From Dietzia aurantiaca (GTDB taxonomy: Bacteria; Actinomycetota; Actinomycetes; Mycobacteriales; Mycobacteriaceae), in the NCBI RefSeq assembly GCF_021033825.1, contig NZ_JAIFXZ010000002.1:372001-436000 (forward strand): a DNA stretch of 64,000 nt, written 5' to 3'. A program made the translations under genes and the position numbers. Position 1 is the first letter of the stretch. Each line of letters starts with the position of its first letter. Positions 16,198 through 24,663 of the stretch are shown in pieces. A model generated the notes under the pieces. That model saw only the letters and a list, made by a program, of their open reading frames with translations, had not been told where the DNA came from and did no database searches.

Positions 16198-17670
16198 ATG
16201 AGTACTGAGCGCGAGGACGCGCAGACCGCGACCGCCACGACCGGAACCGCCGATATCGGGGTCACCGGACTTGCCGTGATGGGCTCCAACATCGCCCGAA
16301 ACTTCGCCCGCCGGGGTTACACGGTCGCCGTACACAACCGGTCGGCGGGCAAGACCGACCGCCTGCTCGACGAGCACGGCTCCGAGGGCAGCTTCATCCG
16401 CACGGAGACGATCGACGAGTTCGCCGCGGCACTGAGCTCGCCGCGTCGGGCCCTGGTGATGGTCCAGGCGGGCGCGCCCACGGACGCCGTGATCGACGCT
16501 CTCGCCGACGCCTTCGACGAGGGCGACATCATCATCGACGGCGGCAACGCGCTGTACACCGACACCATCCGCCGCGAGAAGGCCATGGCCGAGCGCGGCA
16601 TCCGATTCATCGGCGCCGGCATCTCCGGCGGCGAGGAGGGCGCCCTCGAAGGACCGTCGATCATGCCCGGCGGCCCGGCCTCCAGCTATGAGGTCGTGGG
16701 GCCGATGCTCGAGTCCATCTCCGCGAAGGTCGACGGCACGCCCTGCTGCACCCACATCGGCGAGGACGGTTCGGGCCACTTCGTGAAGATGGTCCACAAC
16801 GGCATCGAGTACTCCGACATGCAGCTGATCGGCGAGGCCTACCACCTGCTCCGCGGGGTCGCGGGAATCGAGCCCGGCCCCATGGCCGAGGTGTTCCGGG
16901 ATTGGAACACCGGCGAGCTCGACTCCTACCTCATCGAGATCACCGCAGAGGTGCTCGCCCAGGTCGACGCGGCGACCGGCGGTCCCCTGATCGATGTGAT
17001 CGTGGATCGGGCTGGTCAGAAGGGCACCGGTCGCTGGACGGTCAAGTCGGCACTCGACCTCGGCGTGCCGGTCACCGGTATCGCCGAGGCCGTCTTCGCA
17101 CGCGCGCTCTCGAGCTCGGTCCCCCAGCGTGATGCCGGTCAGGGACTCCCCTCAGGCAGTCTGTCCACCCCGTCGGAGCCCGGTACCGATTTTGTGGAGG
17201 ACGTCAGGCGGGCGCTCTACGCGTCGAAGATCATCGCTTACGCGCAGGGTTTCGACCAGATCACCGCCGCGAGCGCCGAGCACGGGTGGGATGTGGCACG
17301 AGGAGATCTGGCGACCATCTGGCGCGGTGGATGCATCATCCGAGCCACCTTCCTCGACCGGATCCGCGAGGCCTACGCGCAGACCCCGGACCTGCCCACC
17401 CTGCTCGCGGCTCCGTACTTCGCCGAGGCTCTCGCCGACTGCGTCGACAGCTGGCGTCGTGTGGTGACCACGGCGGTGGGCGCCGGGATCCCGGCGCCCG
17501 GATTCTCGGCGGCGCTGGCCTACTACGACGGTCTCCGCACCGAGCGGCTTCCCGCCGCCCTCATCCAGGGCCAGCGCGACTTCTTCGGTGCCCATACCTA
17601 CCTGCGCACCGACAGTGAAGGCAGCTACCACACCCAGTGGAGCGGCGATCGTTCGGAGGTCCGGGCCTGA
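16198..17670 (+). CDS. gnd: 6-phosphogluconate dehydrogenase (decarboxylating)
   Basis: 490 residues, the length of the long dimeric GndA form. After a Thr/Ala-rich head of about 18 residues comes the Rossmann loop VTGLAVMGSNIARNFARRGY with HNRS, then IIDGGNALYTDT, the signature FIGAGISGGEEGAL, HFVKMVHNGIEY (catalytic Lys and Asn) and KGTGRW near the middle. The C-terminus has the QRDFFGAHTY segment of the substrate site. It catalyses the oxidative decarboxylation of 6-phosphogluconate to ribulose 5-phosphate, giving NADPH. The next gene overlaps its 3' end, so the two are probably co-transcribed. Confidence 0.96.
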   Translation: MSTEREDAQTATATTGTADIGVTGLAVMGSNIARNFARRGYTVAVHNRSAGKTDRLLDEHGSEGSFIRTETIDEFAAALSSPRRALVMVQAGAPTDAVIDALADAFDEGDIIIDGGNALYTDTIRREKAMAERGIRFIGAGISGGEEGALEGPSIMPGGPASSYEVVGPMLESISAKVDGTPCCTHIGEDGSGHFVKMVHNGIEYSDMQLIGEAYHLLRGVAGIEPGPMAEVFRDWNTGELDSYLIEITAEVLAQVDAATGGPLIDVIVDRAGQKGTGRWTVKSALDLGVPVTGIAEAVFARALSSSVPQRDAGQGLPSGSLSTPSEPGTDFVEDVRRALYASKIIAYAQGFDQITAASAEHGWDVARGDLATIWRGGCIIRATFLDRIREAYAQTPDLPTLLAAPYFAEALADCVDSWRRVVTTAVGAGIPAPGFSAALAYYDGLRTERLPAALIQGQRDFFGAHTYLRTDSEGSYHTQWSGDRSEVRA

Positions 17671-19058
17671 CCGGCGACGCACGCCCCGCCCTGGACCGCC
17701 TGCTCACCGAGCTCGGGGTCGCGGTCCCCATCCGCCATGCCGTCTCGGGGATCGTCTCGGGACCGGTGAGCGCGATCCAGGCAGCCGCGTTGAGCGACGC
17801 CGTCAACGGCGAGAATCTTCTCGCCGTCGCACCGACCGGTTCCGGCAAGACGCTCGTCTTCGCCATCGGCGTCGTCCACCGGATCTCCGGCGCACCCAGC
17901 GTCCCGGGTAGACCGCGGGCGATCGTGGTCGCCCCGACCCGGGAACTGGCGCTGCAGAACGATGAGGTCCTGGCCGAGGTCGGTGCCGGAGCCGGGCTCC
18001 GGACCGCCAGCTTCGTGGGCGGACAGCCCCTCGCCAAGGACAAACGCGCGTTGATCGCTCCCGTCGACATCGCGGTGGGCACGCCGGGGCGCCTCGTCGA
18101 CCTCATCCGCAGCGGGGCCCTCGACCCCGCTGATATCCGGATCGTGGTCCTGGACGAAGTCGACCAGTTGCTGGATGCGTCGTTCGGGGAGCAGACCGCC
18201 GCCCTGCTGGCCCGATGCGCCGGTGCCACCTTGATGGCGACCACCGCCACAGCTGATGCCGACGTCGAAGCCGCGGCTCGTCGTCGTCACCCCGACCTCC
18301 GGATCCACCGCATCGAAGGCGGTGGCGACCAGACCTCGGGCGCTGACGACCCCGGCGCGCCCGAGTCGGCAACCGTGATCGCCGTCCCGGGCCACCGGGG
18401 CGACGGACCGGCCACATCGCCGGCGGCCGCCGTACCCGCGGACAGCAGCCAGCCGCGACACCTGATCATCCTCATTGCCGACGATCCCGAGCGATGCGCG
18501 ACCTCGCTGTCCGCACGATGCAGGCGCGCGCTGTTCTTCGTCGCCCGAAGGGACGCTGTCGAACCGCTCCGGGCGTCGATCGCCGACGTCGGTGTCCCCG
18601 CGGCCGGCGTGTCGGGTTCCGCCTCCCCGAACCGCCGCGCGACCGCATTCGGAGAACTCGCCAGCGGCGCCGTCAGGGTGCTCGTCACCACCGACCTCGC
18701 CGGGCGGGGCCTGGACCTCGAGGACATCGGACAGATCGTCCACGTCGGGCCTCCCCATTCCATCCAGGACCTCGTGCACCGATCCGGTCGGACCGGCCGC
18801 GGCGGCAACGCGGCCGGCACGGTGGCCGCGGTCGTGCGGCCCGGAGAGGCCACGCGGGTGATCGAGCAGGCGAAGAAAGCCGGCATGAGCATCGACCGGG
18901 TCGATGCCGACGCCACCGGCGCGCAGGCCCGGCTCGACGCAGTGTTCGGGCCTGAGATCGAGGTCCCCCGCCGGCGGCGCGAACCCGCGCCCAAGCCCGC
19001 CACCCGGCGTCCCGCCCGCTCGCGGGTCCACCGTCCCAAGAGGAAAAAGCGGTTGTGA
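17637..19058 (+). CDS. DEAD/DEAH-type superfamily II helicase with a DEVD box
   Basis: 473 residues, no start better than the GTG at 17637, which overlaps gnd by 34 bases. Helicase motifs in order: Q-like region QAAALSDAVNGENLL, motif I APTGSGKT, Ia PTRELALQ, Ib VGTPGRL, motif II LDEVDQLL (DEVD instead of DEAD), motif III TTAT, then an acidic/Ala-rich insert of about 50 residues, motif V VTTDLAGRGLD and motif VI HRSGRTGR. A basic tail rich in Arg and Lys (about residues 440-473) fits RNA binding. Probably an RNA helicase. Its stop overlaps the start of the following gene by four bases (GTGA), suggesting translational coupling. Confidence 0.87.
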   Translation: MERRSFGGPGLTGDARPALDRLLTELGVAVPIRHAVSGIVSGPVSAIQAAALSDAVNGENLLAVAPTGSGKTLVFAIGVVHRISGAPSVPGRPRAIVVAPTRELALQNDEVLAEVGAGAGLRTASFVGGQPLAKDKRALIAPVDIAVGTPGRLVDLIRSGALDPADIRIVVLDEVDQLLDASFGEQTAALLARCAGATLMATTATADADVEAAARRRHPDLRIHRIEGGGDQTSGADDPGAPESATVIAVPGHRGDGPATSPAAAVPADSSQPRHLIILIADDPERCATSLSARCRRALFFVARRDAVEPLRASIADVGVPAAGVSGSASPNRRATAFGELASGAVRVLVTTDLAGRGLDLEDIGQIVHVGPPHSIQDLVHRSGRTGRGGNAAGTVAAVVRPGEATRVIEQAKKAGMSIDRVDADATGAQARLDAVFGPEIEVPRRRREPAPKPATRRPARSRVHRPKRKKRL

Positions 19059-20023
19059 CGGTGGCGCGGGAACCGATGCGGGCGCCGACCCGCTCCCCCG
19101 TTCTGCTGCCGGAACCACTCTGGCGAGCCAGGGAGCGCCGTCATCACCAACTCGTCGACGCGATGACGGGCGACCACCTGGATCGTCGACGGCGCGGCGC
19201 GGAGCACCCGGTCGTCGACTTCCTCTTCACCTACTACCGCACCAGCGTCGGTACCGTCCGCCGATGGCATCCCGGGCCGGGCGTGATCCTCGAGAACGCG
19301 CACCACGATGACAGAGCGGAATGGCGCCACTATCGTCGGGACTCCCTCTACGGACGTTGCGGATTGGTCGTCGATCCGGATTCGGTGATGGCTCGACGCG
19401 GGGACCGGATTCGACGCGCGCGGAGCCTGGTCGAGGCAACCGCCACCCGACCCGGGGCGACCGGCTGCTTCGGCCTCCACGAATGGGCGATGCTCTACCG
19501 TGCAGGGGCCGACGGGGCGAGGCACGGACAGGTGCCACTGCGGATATCCCCCGACGCGATCGACGGCGTCGTGCGCGGCTCCCGCCTGCGCTGCACCCAC
19601 TTCGACGCCTACAGGTTCTTCACCGAAGCCGCTGCCCCACTCAACGAGCCGCCCCTCTCCCGGGACGGGCAGATCGCGAACGAGCAACCCGCGTGCCTAC
19701 ACGCCGGGATGGACATCTACTCGTACACGGCGTTGCTGGAAGCCGGCGCACCCGGCGAACTCCTGTTGGACGCCCTCGACGCAGCGTTCGATGCACGAGA
19801 GGTCGACATGAGGTCGTCTCCCTACGACCTGTCGGCATGGGGGCTGGAGCCGATTCCGGTGGAGACCGCGCGAGGCCGAGCCGAGTTCGTCGCGTTTCAA
19901 CGCGAGTGGATCGTCCGGACAGGAGCCCTGCGTGCACGCTTCGTGCGGGCGACGGACCGGCTCGAGCGGATGTCGTCCACCGCCCTCACCGGCCCGGCAG
20001 ACACCCCGGACGACGCGGGCTGA
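19055..20023 (+). CDS. Actinobacterial protein of the family commonly named 3-methyladenine DNA glycosylase
   Basis: 322 residues. The order PVVDFLFTYYRTSVGTVRRWHPGPGV, CFGLHEWAMLYRAG, LRCTHFDAYRFFTEAA, EQPACLHAGMD and SSPYDLSAWGLEPIPVETARGRAEF is that of a conserved actinobacterial family which databases label 3-methyladenine DNA glycosylase. I see no helix-hairpin-helix or AAG-like signature that would prove the activity, so the name should be taken as a family label. Conserved His, Asp, Glu and Cys residues suggest an enzyme. The GTG start overlaps the helicase stop by four bases. Confidence 0.75.
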   Translation: MTVAREPMRAPTRSPVLLPEPLWRARERRHHQLVDAMTGDHLDRRRRGAEHPVVDFLFTYYRTSVGTVRRWHPGPGVILENAHHDDRAEWRHYRRDSLYGRCGLVVDPDSVMARRGDRIRRARSLVEATATRPGATGCFGLHEWAMLYRAGADGARHGQVPLRISPDAIDGVVRGSRLRCTHFDAYRFFTEAAAPLNEPPLSRDGQIANEQPACLHAGMDIYSYTALLEAGAPGELLLDALDAAFDAREVDMRSSPYDLSAWGLEPIPVETARGRAEFVAFQREWIVRTGALRARFVRATDRLERMSSTALTGPADTPDDAG

Positions 20024-20026
20024 ACG

Positions 20027-20962
20027 TTATACGGCCCGTGCGCCGAAGACCTCCGCGGCGACCTCCGTGACGACGTGGCCGAACTCCCTGTACGCGTCGT
20101 CCGCGGCGGCCGCGGTCCGCAAGAACAACGCCATCGTCCGCCCCGGCGAAGGATCGGCGAACGTCGCGACCCCGATACCGGGATCCCGCGTCTCGGGCCC
20201 GACCGCGGATTCGGGGACGATCGTCACCCCGAGACCTCCGGCGACGCATTGGACGGCCGTGGCAAGCGACGCCGCACGAGACTCTTCCCGGCCCAGGACC
20301 GGAACCGAGACACGTCGACACAGTTCGACGGTCTGTTCCCGCAGGCAGTGTCCCTCGTCCAGCAGCAACAGCGGCTCGTCGGCCAGAGCTTCCGGCGATA
20401 TCCCGTCAACGCCGTCCAGATCATGTCCGGACGGGACGAGCAGGGCGAACCGCTCGGTGTACAGCGGGATGGCCACCACCCCTGCCGCATCCGTCGGAAC
20501 CGCCATCAGCGCCAGATCGATGGCGCCGCTGCGCAGCGCGTCGACGAGTCTGGCGGTCTGGTCCTCCACGACCCGCGGCCTGAGGCCCGGGAATCTCTCG
20601 GCGAGCGCGGGCAACAGCCCGGGGAGGAGGTACGGTGCGGCCGTGGGGATCACGCCGATTCGCAGCTGGCCCACGAGCGGTCCACCGCTGCCTGCCGCGG
20701 CATCGGCGACCGCGTCCATCGCGGCCACCGCGGCGCGCGCATACGGCAGCAGTTGCTGACCCGCGGGCGTGACGAGCACTGATCGCGTACTGCGCTCGAC
20801 GAGATGGAGGCCCAGCCCGTCCTCCAACGTCGCGAGCGCCTGCGACAACGAAGGTTGACTCATGCCCAGTTCCTCCGCGGCGCTCCGGAAGTGGAGCCTC
20901 TCCGCGACTGCGAGGAACACCCTGAGCTGCATCACGCTCGGAACGAACCGTTGATCAACCAT
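20027..20962 (-). CDS. oxyR: OxyR, LysR-type peroxide sensor
   Basis: 311 residues. The N-terminal winged HTH contains MQLRVFLAVAERLHFRSAAEELGMSQ-S-SQAL. The C-terminal sensor domain has the redox Cys pair in DEGHCLREQTVELC, Cys206 and Cys215, with the 9-residue spacing of E. coli OxyR (199/208). It is divergent from ahpC-ahpD with a 154-base gap, the classic arrangement in mycobacteria and corynebacteria. It should activate (or de-repress) ahpCD on peroxide oxidation and autoregulate. The start could also be the ATG at residue 11. Confidence 0.95.
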   Translation of the reverse strand: MVDQRFVPSVMQLRVFLAVAERLHFRSAAEELGMSQPSLSQALATLEDGLGLHLVERSTRSVLVTPAGQQLLPYARAAVAAMDAVADAAAGSGGPLVGQLRIGVIPTAAPYLLPGLLPALAERFPGLRPRVVEDQTARLVDALRSGAIDLALMAVPTDAAGVVAIPLYTERFALLVPSGHDLDGVDGISPEALADEPLLLLDEGHCLREQTVELCRRVSVPVLGREESRAASLATAVQCVAGGLGVTIVPESAVGPETRDPGIGVATFADPSPGRTMALFLRTAAAADDAYREFGHVVTEVAAEVFGARAV

Positions 20963-21116
20963 GCCGATCAGCCTAGGCCGATAGATAGCCCGAAGTCGAT
21001 GATTATTCGGCTGCAGCTATGAGTGATCTCTGTCTCATTAGGCTTCACCTGTTGAATGGGCTCGTGCATAGTGGGCGTTGTCCGTCCCACAACGGCCCAA
21101 TCCTCAGGAGGATCAC
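20963..21116. promoter_or_regulatory. oxyR-ahpC divergent control region
   Basis: Within the gap, CCGAA at 20990-20994 and TTCGG at 21006-21010 form an inverted repeat with an 11-base spacer, preceded by ATAGATAGCC and followed by GCAGCTATGAG. The tract is AT-rich compared with its flanks. LysR-type regulators bind such interrupted dyads between divergent promoters. The exact OxyR site is inferred. AGGAGG just before 21117 is the ahpC ribosome-binding site. Confidence 0.5.
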
Positions 21117-21713
21117 ATGGCACTTCTCACCATCGGCGACCAGTTCCCCGACTTCGAGCTGACCGCTCTGAAGGGCGGCGACCTCCGCGAGGTCAACGCG
21201 CAGCAGCCCGAGGACTACTTCGAGACCATCTCGAACCAGTCCTACGCCGGCAAGTGGCGCGTGATCTTCTTCTACCCGAAGGACTTCACCTTCGTCTGCC
21301 CCACCGAGATCGCCGCGTTCGGCAAGCTCGACGAGGACTTCCAGGACCGCGACACGCAGGTCCTCGGCGGCTCCATCGACAACGAGTTCGCGCACTTCAA
21401 CTGGCGCGCGACCAACGATGAGCTCAAGGGCGTCCCCTTCCCGCTCCTGTCGGACATCAAGCATGAGCTGATCCGGGCCCTGGGCGTCGAGAACGCCGGC
21501 GGCGTGGCCGATCGCGCCACCTTCATCGTCGACCCGGACAACGTCATCCAGTTCGTCTCGGTCACCCCCGACGCCGTGGGCCGCAACGTCGACGAGGTCC
21601 TGCGAGTGCTGGACGCCCTCCAGTCCTCCGAGGTCTGCGCCTGCAACTGGCAGAAGAACGACCCCACCAAGAACATCGACAAGATGGAGATGCTGCAGGA
21701 GGGCATCAAGTGA
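21117..21713 (+). CDS. ahpC: Alkyl hydroperoxide reductase subunit C (peroxiredoxin)
   Basis: 198 residues, start ATG behind AGGAGG (the frame opens 13 codons earlier). Peroxidatic Cys61 lies in FTFVCPTEI. The resolving end carries Cys174 and Cys176 (SSEVCACNW), the three-Cys arrangement of the mycobacterial enzyme. It reduces peroxides and peroxynitrite and is recycled by AhpD with dihydrolipoamide-dependent components. It overlaps ahpD by four bases. Confidence 0.97.
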   Translation: MALLTIGDQFPDFELTALKGGDLREVNAQQPEDYFETISNQSYAGKWRVIFFYPKDFTFVCPTEIAAFGKLDEDFQDRDTQVLGGSIDNEFAHFNWRATNDELKGVPFPLLSDIKHELIRALGVENAGGVADRATFIVDPDNVIQFVSVTPDAVGRNVDEVLRVLDALQSSEVCACNWQKNDPTKNIDKMEMLQEGIK

Positions 21714-22234
21714 GCATCGAGAACCTGAAGTCCGGACTCCCCGAGTTCGCGAAGGATCTCAAGCTGAACCTCAGCTCGCTCGCTCGCTCCACGGAGCTCA
21801 ACGAGCAGCAGCTGTGGGGCACCTTCCTCGCGACCGCCGCGGCCACCCGCTCGGCCACCGTGCTGTCGGAGATCGCGGATGAGGCCCGCGGGCACCTGTC
21901 GGACGAGGCGTTCAACGCCGCCCTCGGCGCCGCCTCGATCATGGCGATGAACAATGTGTCCTACCGTGCCAAGGAGTTCCTGGGCGAGGACTATACCCAG
22001 GTCCGCATGGGCCTTCGAATGAACATCATCGCCAACCCGGGTGTCGAGAAGGCTGACTTCGAGCTGTGGTCGATGGCCGTGTCCACGATCAACGGCTGCG
22101 AGAACTGCACCGCCGCTCACGACGCGGTCATCCGCAAGGAGGGCCTCACCAAGGAGCAGGCGTGGGAGGCCGTCAAGGTCGCCGCCACGGTCGCCGGTGT
22201 CGCACAGGCCGTCGAGATCGACGCCAACATCTGA
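21710..22234 (+). CDS. ahpD: Alkyl hydroperoxide reductase AhpD
   Basis: 174 residues from a GTG that overlaps the ahpC stop (GTGA). The thiol motif [10 protein letters not shown] gives Cys130, Cys133 and His137, and Glu118 is also present. These are the proton-relay residues of the M. tuberculosis enzyme at the same numbers. AhpD passes electrons from lipoyl proteins (DlaT/Lpd) to AhpC. A strong terminator follows. Confidence 0.97.
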   Translation: MSIENLKSGLPEFAKDLKLNLSSLARSTELNEQQLWGTFLATAAATRSATVLSEIADEARGHLSDEAFNAALGAASIMAMNNVSYRAKEFLGEDYTQVRMGLRMNIIANPGVEKADFELWSMAVSTINGCENCTAAHDAVIRKEGLTKEQAWEAVKVAATVAGVAQAVEIDANI

Positions 22235-22251
22235 CCTCACCCCACGGTGAT

Positions 22252-22292
22252 CGAGATAGCCCCGCTGACGATCGGTCAGTGGGGCTATCTCG
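22252..22292 (+). terminator. Terminator of ahpCD
   Basis: An 18-base stem (CGAGATAGCCCC-G-CTGAC and its complement, with one G-T pair) and a GATCG loop, followed by TATTT. Confidence 0.9.
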
Positions 22293-22417
22293 TATTTCCC
22301 GGGATCAGGCTCACGCTCCACGGCGGGTTGGACCTCCCCAGAAGCCCCCGCCGGCACTAGGTTCGTAGGAGGTGTCGTGGAAAGTATCTGCGGCCACTCT
22401 GACGATATGGAGACGAC

Positions 22418-23365
22418 ATGACCACCGGAGGCGGAGGCTCCCCGACCGGAGACGGTTCGCACAACGACCCGTACAACACCGGGTCGGGCCAGCAGGGCTG
22501 GGAGCAGCAGGGCGACTCGAACTACGGGCAGGGCTACGGCCAGCAGGGCCAGGATCCCTACCCCGACCAGGGCTACGGTCAGCAAGGTTACGGTCACCAG
22601 GGCTACGGTCAGTCACCGCAGGAGCCGTACCCCGGCCAGGGTTATGGCCAGCAGGATTACGGGCAGCAGTACGGAGCGCCCGGCTACGGCGCCGCCTACC
22701 CGCACGCAGGAGCCGGCGGAGGCGGTGTAGCGATCGGCAGGCCGTCCGCCACCGAGGCTATCGGCGCTGCCTGGCAACTGTTCAAGAACAACCCGCTGCC
22801 GTGGGTGCTCATCACCCTCGTGTCGTTCCTCGCCAACGCCATCACCAGCTACTTCTCGAATTCCGAATCGGTGGGCGTCTCCCTTATGGGCTCGATCCTG
22901 ACCATCGTGGTCGGGTTCCTGATCCAGGCCTTCTCGATCCGGGGCTCCCTGCTCGAAGTCGACGGATACAAGCCGGACATCGGCAGCTTCTTCAAGCTCA
23001 CCAACTTCGGGTCGTTCGTCGTCGCCGGCATCATCGTTGGAATCGCCACGACGGTCGGGCTGGTCCTGCTCATCATCCCGGGTATCGCGATCATGTTCTT
23101 CCTGTACTGGACGTTCCACTTCGTGATCGACCGCAACATGGGCCCGGGCGATGCGATCAAGTCGAGCTTCAACGCCATCAAGTCTGATGGCGGAAATCTC
23201 TTCCTGCTGGCGATCCTGAACGTCCTGATCATCATCGTCGGGTTCATCGCCCTGCTCGTCGGCCTCTTCGTCGCGATCCCGATCACGGCACTGGCCTCCA
23301 CGGTCGCCTACCGAGCCATCACCGGACCGAGCGACTTCTCCCGTACCGCGGCCAGCGCCGTCTGA
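22418..23365 (+). CDS. Multi-pass membrane protein with Gln/Gly/Tyr repeat tail
   Basis: 315 residues. Residues 1-105 are low complexity, built on QGYGQQ-like units ([45 protein letters not shown]) and ending in Gly/Ala. They are followed by [19 protein letters not shown] and about five or six membrane segments: near 128-147, 153-173, 197-216, 218-237 and 265-292. The helical part resembles DUF975/YciC-type membrane proteins of Actinobacteria. Tails of this kind are common on actinobacterial membrane proteins and are predicted to be disordered and cytoplasmic. They may drive clustering. It has its own promoter region after the ahpCD terminator. Confidence 0.8.
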   Translation: MTTGGGGSPTGDGSHNDPYNTGSGQQGWEQQGDSNYGQGYGQQGQDPYPDQGYGQQGYGHQGYGQSPQEPYPGQGYGQQDYGQQYGAPGYGAAYPHAGAGGGGVAIGRPSATEAIGAAWQLFKNNPLPWVLITLVSFLANAITSYFSNSESVGVSLMGSILTIVVGFLIQAFSIRGSLLEVDGYKPDIGSFFKLTNFGSFVVAGIIVGIATTVGLVLLIIPGIAIMFFLYWTFHFVIDRNMGPGDAIKSSFNAIKSDGGNLFLLAILNVLIIIVGFIALLVGLFVAIPITALASTVAYRAITGPSDFSRTAASAV

Positions 23366-23396
23366 CCATATCCAGCACCCTTCCGAGGGGACTCAG

Positions 23397-23429
23397 AAGC
23401 CCCGGTGGCCATCCTGGCCGCCGGGGCTT
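23397..23429 (+). terminator. Terminator after the repeat-tail membrane protein gene
   Basis: AAGCCCCGG-T-GGCCA / TGGCC-G-CCGGGGCTT with a TCC loop, ending in TT. It is also usable by the convergent minus-strand gene that ends at 23465. Confidence 0.88.
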
Positions 23430-23464
23430 TGCGGTATCACTCGTCGCTGAAACAGTCAGCGCTC

Positions 23465-24241
23465 CTACCCGCCCACCGTCGTATCATTCTCAGGCGAGTC
23501 GTCCACCTTGCTCGCGACGGGCTCACCACGGGCTTCAATTCCTTGCCCCGTCGCCTCCTGCGATTCCACGACGGTGTCATCCGTCTCCACGGGTTCTTCA
23601 TGCGTCATCGCACGGCGTATGGCCCACACCGTGACCACGAAGGCCACCAACGCCAGCGGCCATCCCATCCCGATGCGGGCCGCGCCCAGCCAGTTGACCT
23701 CGTCGTTGAGGTACAACACGTACTGGAGGACGGCGCGGATCGCGAAAAGCGCCGCCCAGACCCAGGTCGCGACCGCGTACCAGCGCCTGGCCTGGGGATT
23801 GCGACGCCAGGCCATACCCCTACCGTCCAGGAAGCCCCAGATCACACCGGCCAGGGGCCACCGGATCAACGCGGAGATCGCGAACGCTCCGCCGTACACG
23901 GCCTGGGTGATGATCCCGTACAGGAAGTACCCTTTCGCGCTTCCGGTCCGCCACGCGATGAAGACACAGATGGCGACGCCGATGAACCCGGAGATCGCCG
24001 GCTGCGGGTTCTCACGCCGAACCAGCGACCAGCCGAGCATCGCGACCGCCACACCCAACGCGGCCCAGATCGCCGCGGTCAGTCCCCAGATCGCATTGAT
24101 GGGTACGAACGCGAGGATCGGGATCGAGGAGAACACCAATCCGCGTATCCCGCCCATCTGGTCGATCAGCGACGCGTCGGGGTCGCCGAACGCCGATCGG
24201 GGGCCGGTGGTCCGGCCTGCCCGCTGCTCAGGCTCGGTCAT
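23465..24241 (-). CDS. DUF3159 membrane protein (Rv2693c-like)
   Basis: 258 residues from the ATG at 24241 (MTEPEQRAG). The open frame extends farther into the OB-fold gene. After about 25 hydrophilic residues comes LIDQMGGIRGLVFSSIPILAFVPIN, a DUF3159 hallmark, then about six membrane segments and a hydrophilic Glu/Thr-rich tail. The family is confined to Actinobacteria, and its role is not established. It overlaps the upstream OB-fold gene by 14 bases, so the two are co-transcribed and probably coupled. The same pair is found next to dut in mycobacteria. Confidence 0.88.
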   Translation of the reverse strand: MTEPEQRAGRTTGPRSAFGDPDASLIDQMGGIRGLVFSSIPILAFVPINAIWGLTAAIWAALGVAVAMLGWSLVRRENPQPAISGFIGVAICVFIAWRTGSAKGYFLYGIITQAVYGGAFAISALIRWPLAGVIWGFLDGRGMAWRRNPQARRWYAVATWVWAALFAIRAVLQYVLYLNDEVNWLGAARIGMGWPLALVAFVVTVWAIRRAMTHEEPVETDDTVVESQEATGQGIEARGEPVASKVDDSPENDTTVGG

Positions 24242-24638
24242 CTGATTCCTCCACGGTGTGGCCCGGCCGCCCTGCCAGCAGTTCATAGCGCGGGTTGAAC
24301 ATGATCTTGCGGCCGTGCCGTTGTCCGACACGACCGGTGACACGGATATACCTGCCCGTGTCGATTCCGGGAATAGACCGTCGCCCCAGCCAGCAGACCT
24401 CGATCGCGCCCGTTCCGTCGAAGACCTCGGCGGTGACGCCGAGATGGTGATCGCCCCCACCGGAGACGACTGTGCGAATGCGACCGGTCAGGCTCGCCCG
24501 GTCGCCCCGGGACGCGTCCACGACACACAGTGATCCGGAGCCTGTGACCCGACCCGCCAGTTCGGCCGCGTCGAGTACCTCGACCGGGTCGGTCAGGCGC
24601 GCGGAGATCTTTCGCAGCGCTCGCGCCAACGTGGACAT
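24228..24638 (-). CDS. OB-fold nucleic-acid-binding protein (Rv2694c-like)
   Basis: 136 residues. The core RASLTGRIRTVV, LGVTAEVFDGTGAIEVCWLGRRSI, GRYIRVTGRVGQ and IMFNPRYEL is an OB fold of the RecG-wedge/tRNA-anticodon type. No enzymatic domain is present. It is small, basic at the N-terminus, and likely binds single-stranded nucleic acid. In the minus-strand operon DUF3710, OB-fold, DUF3159 it sits in the middle, with 25 bases from the DUF3710 gene. Confidence 0.88.
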   Translation of the reverse strand: MSTLARALRKISARLTDPVEVLDAAELAGRVTGSGSLCVVDASRGDRASLTGRIRTVVSGGGDHHLGVTAEVFDGTGAIEVCWLGRRSIPGIDTGRYIRVTGRVGQRHGRKIMFNPRYELLAGRPGHTVEESDDRA

Positions 24639-24663
24639 CAGCTACTCGCCATAGCCGGGCGGG

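Noticed and set aside
20963-21116. IdeR iron box in the oxyR-ahpC gap (ATTAGGCTTCACCT)
   Set aside because: Only the left half resembles TTAGG. The right half of the 19-base palindrome is missing.
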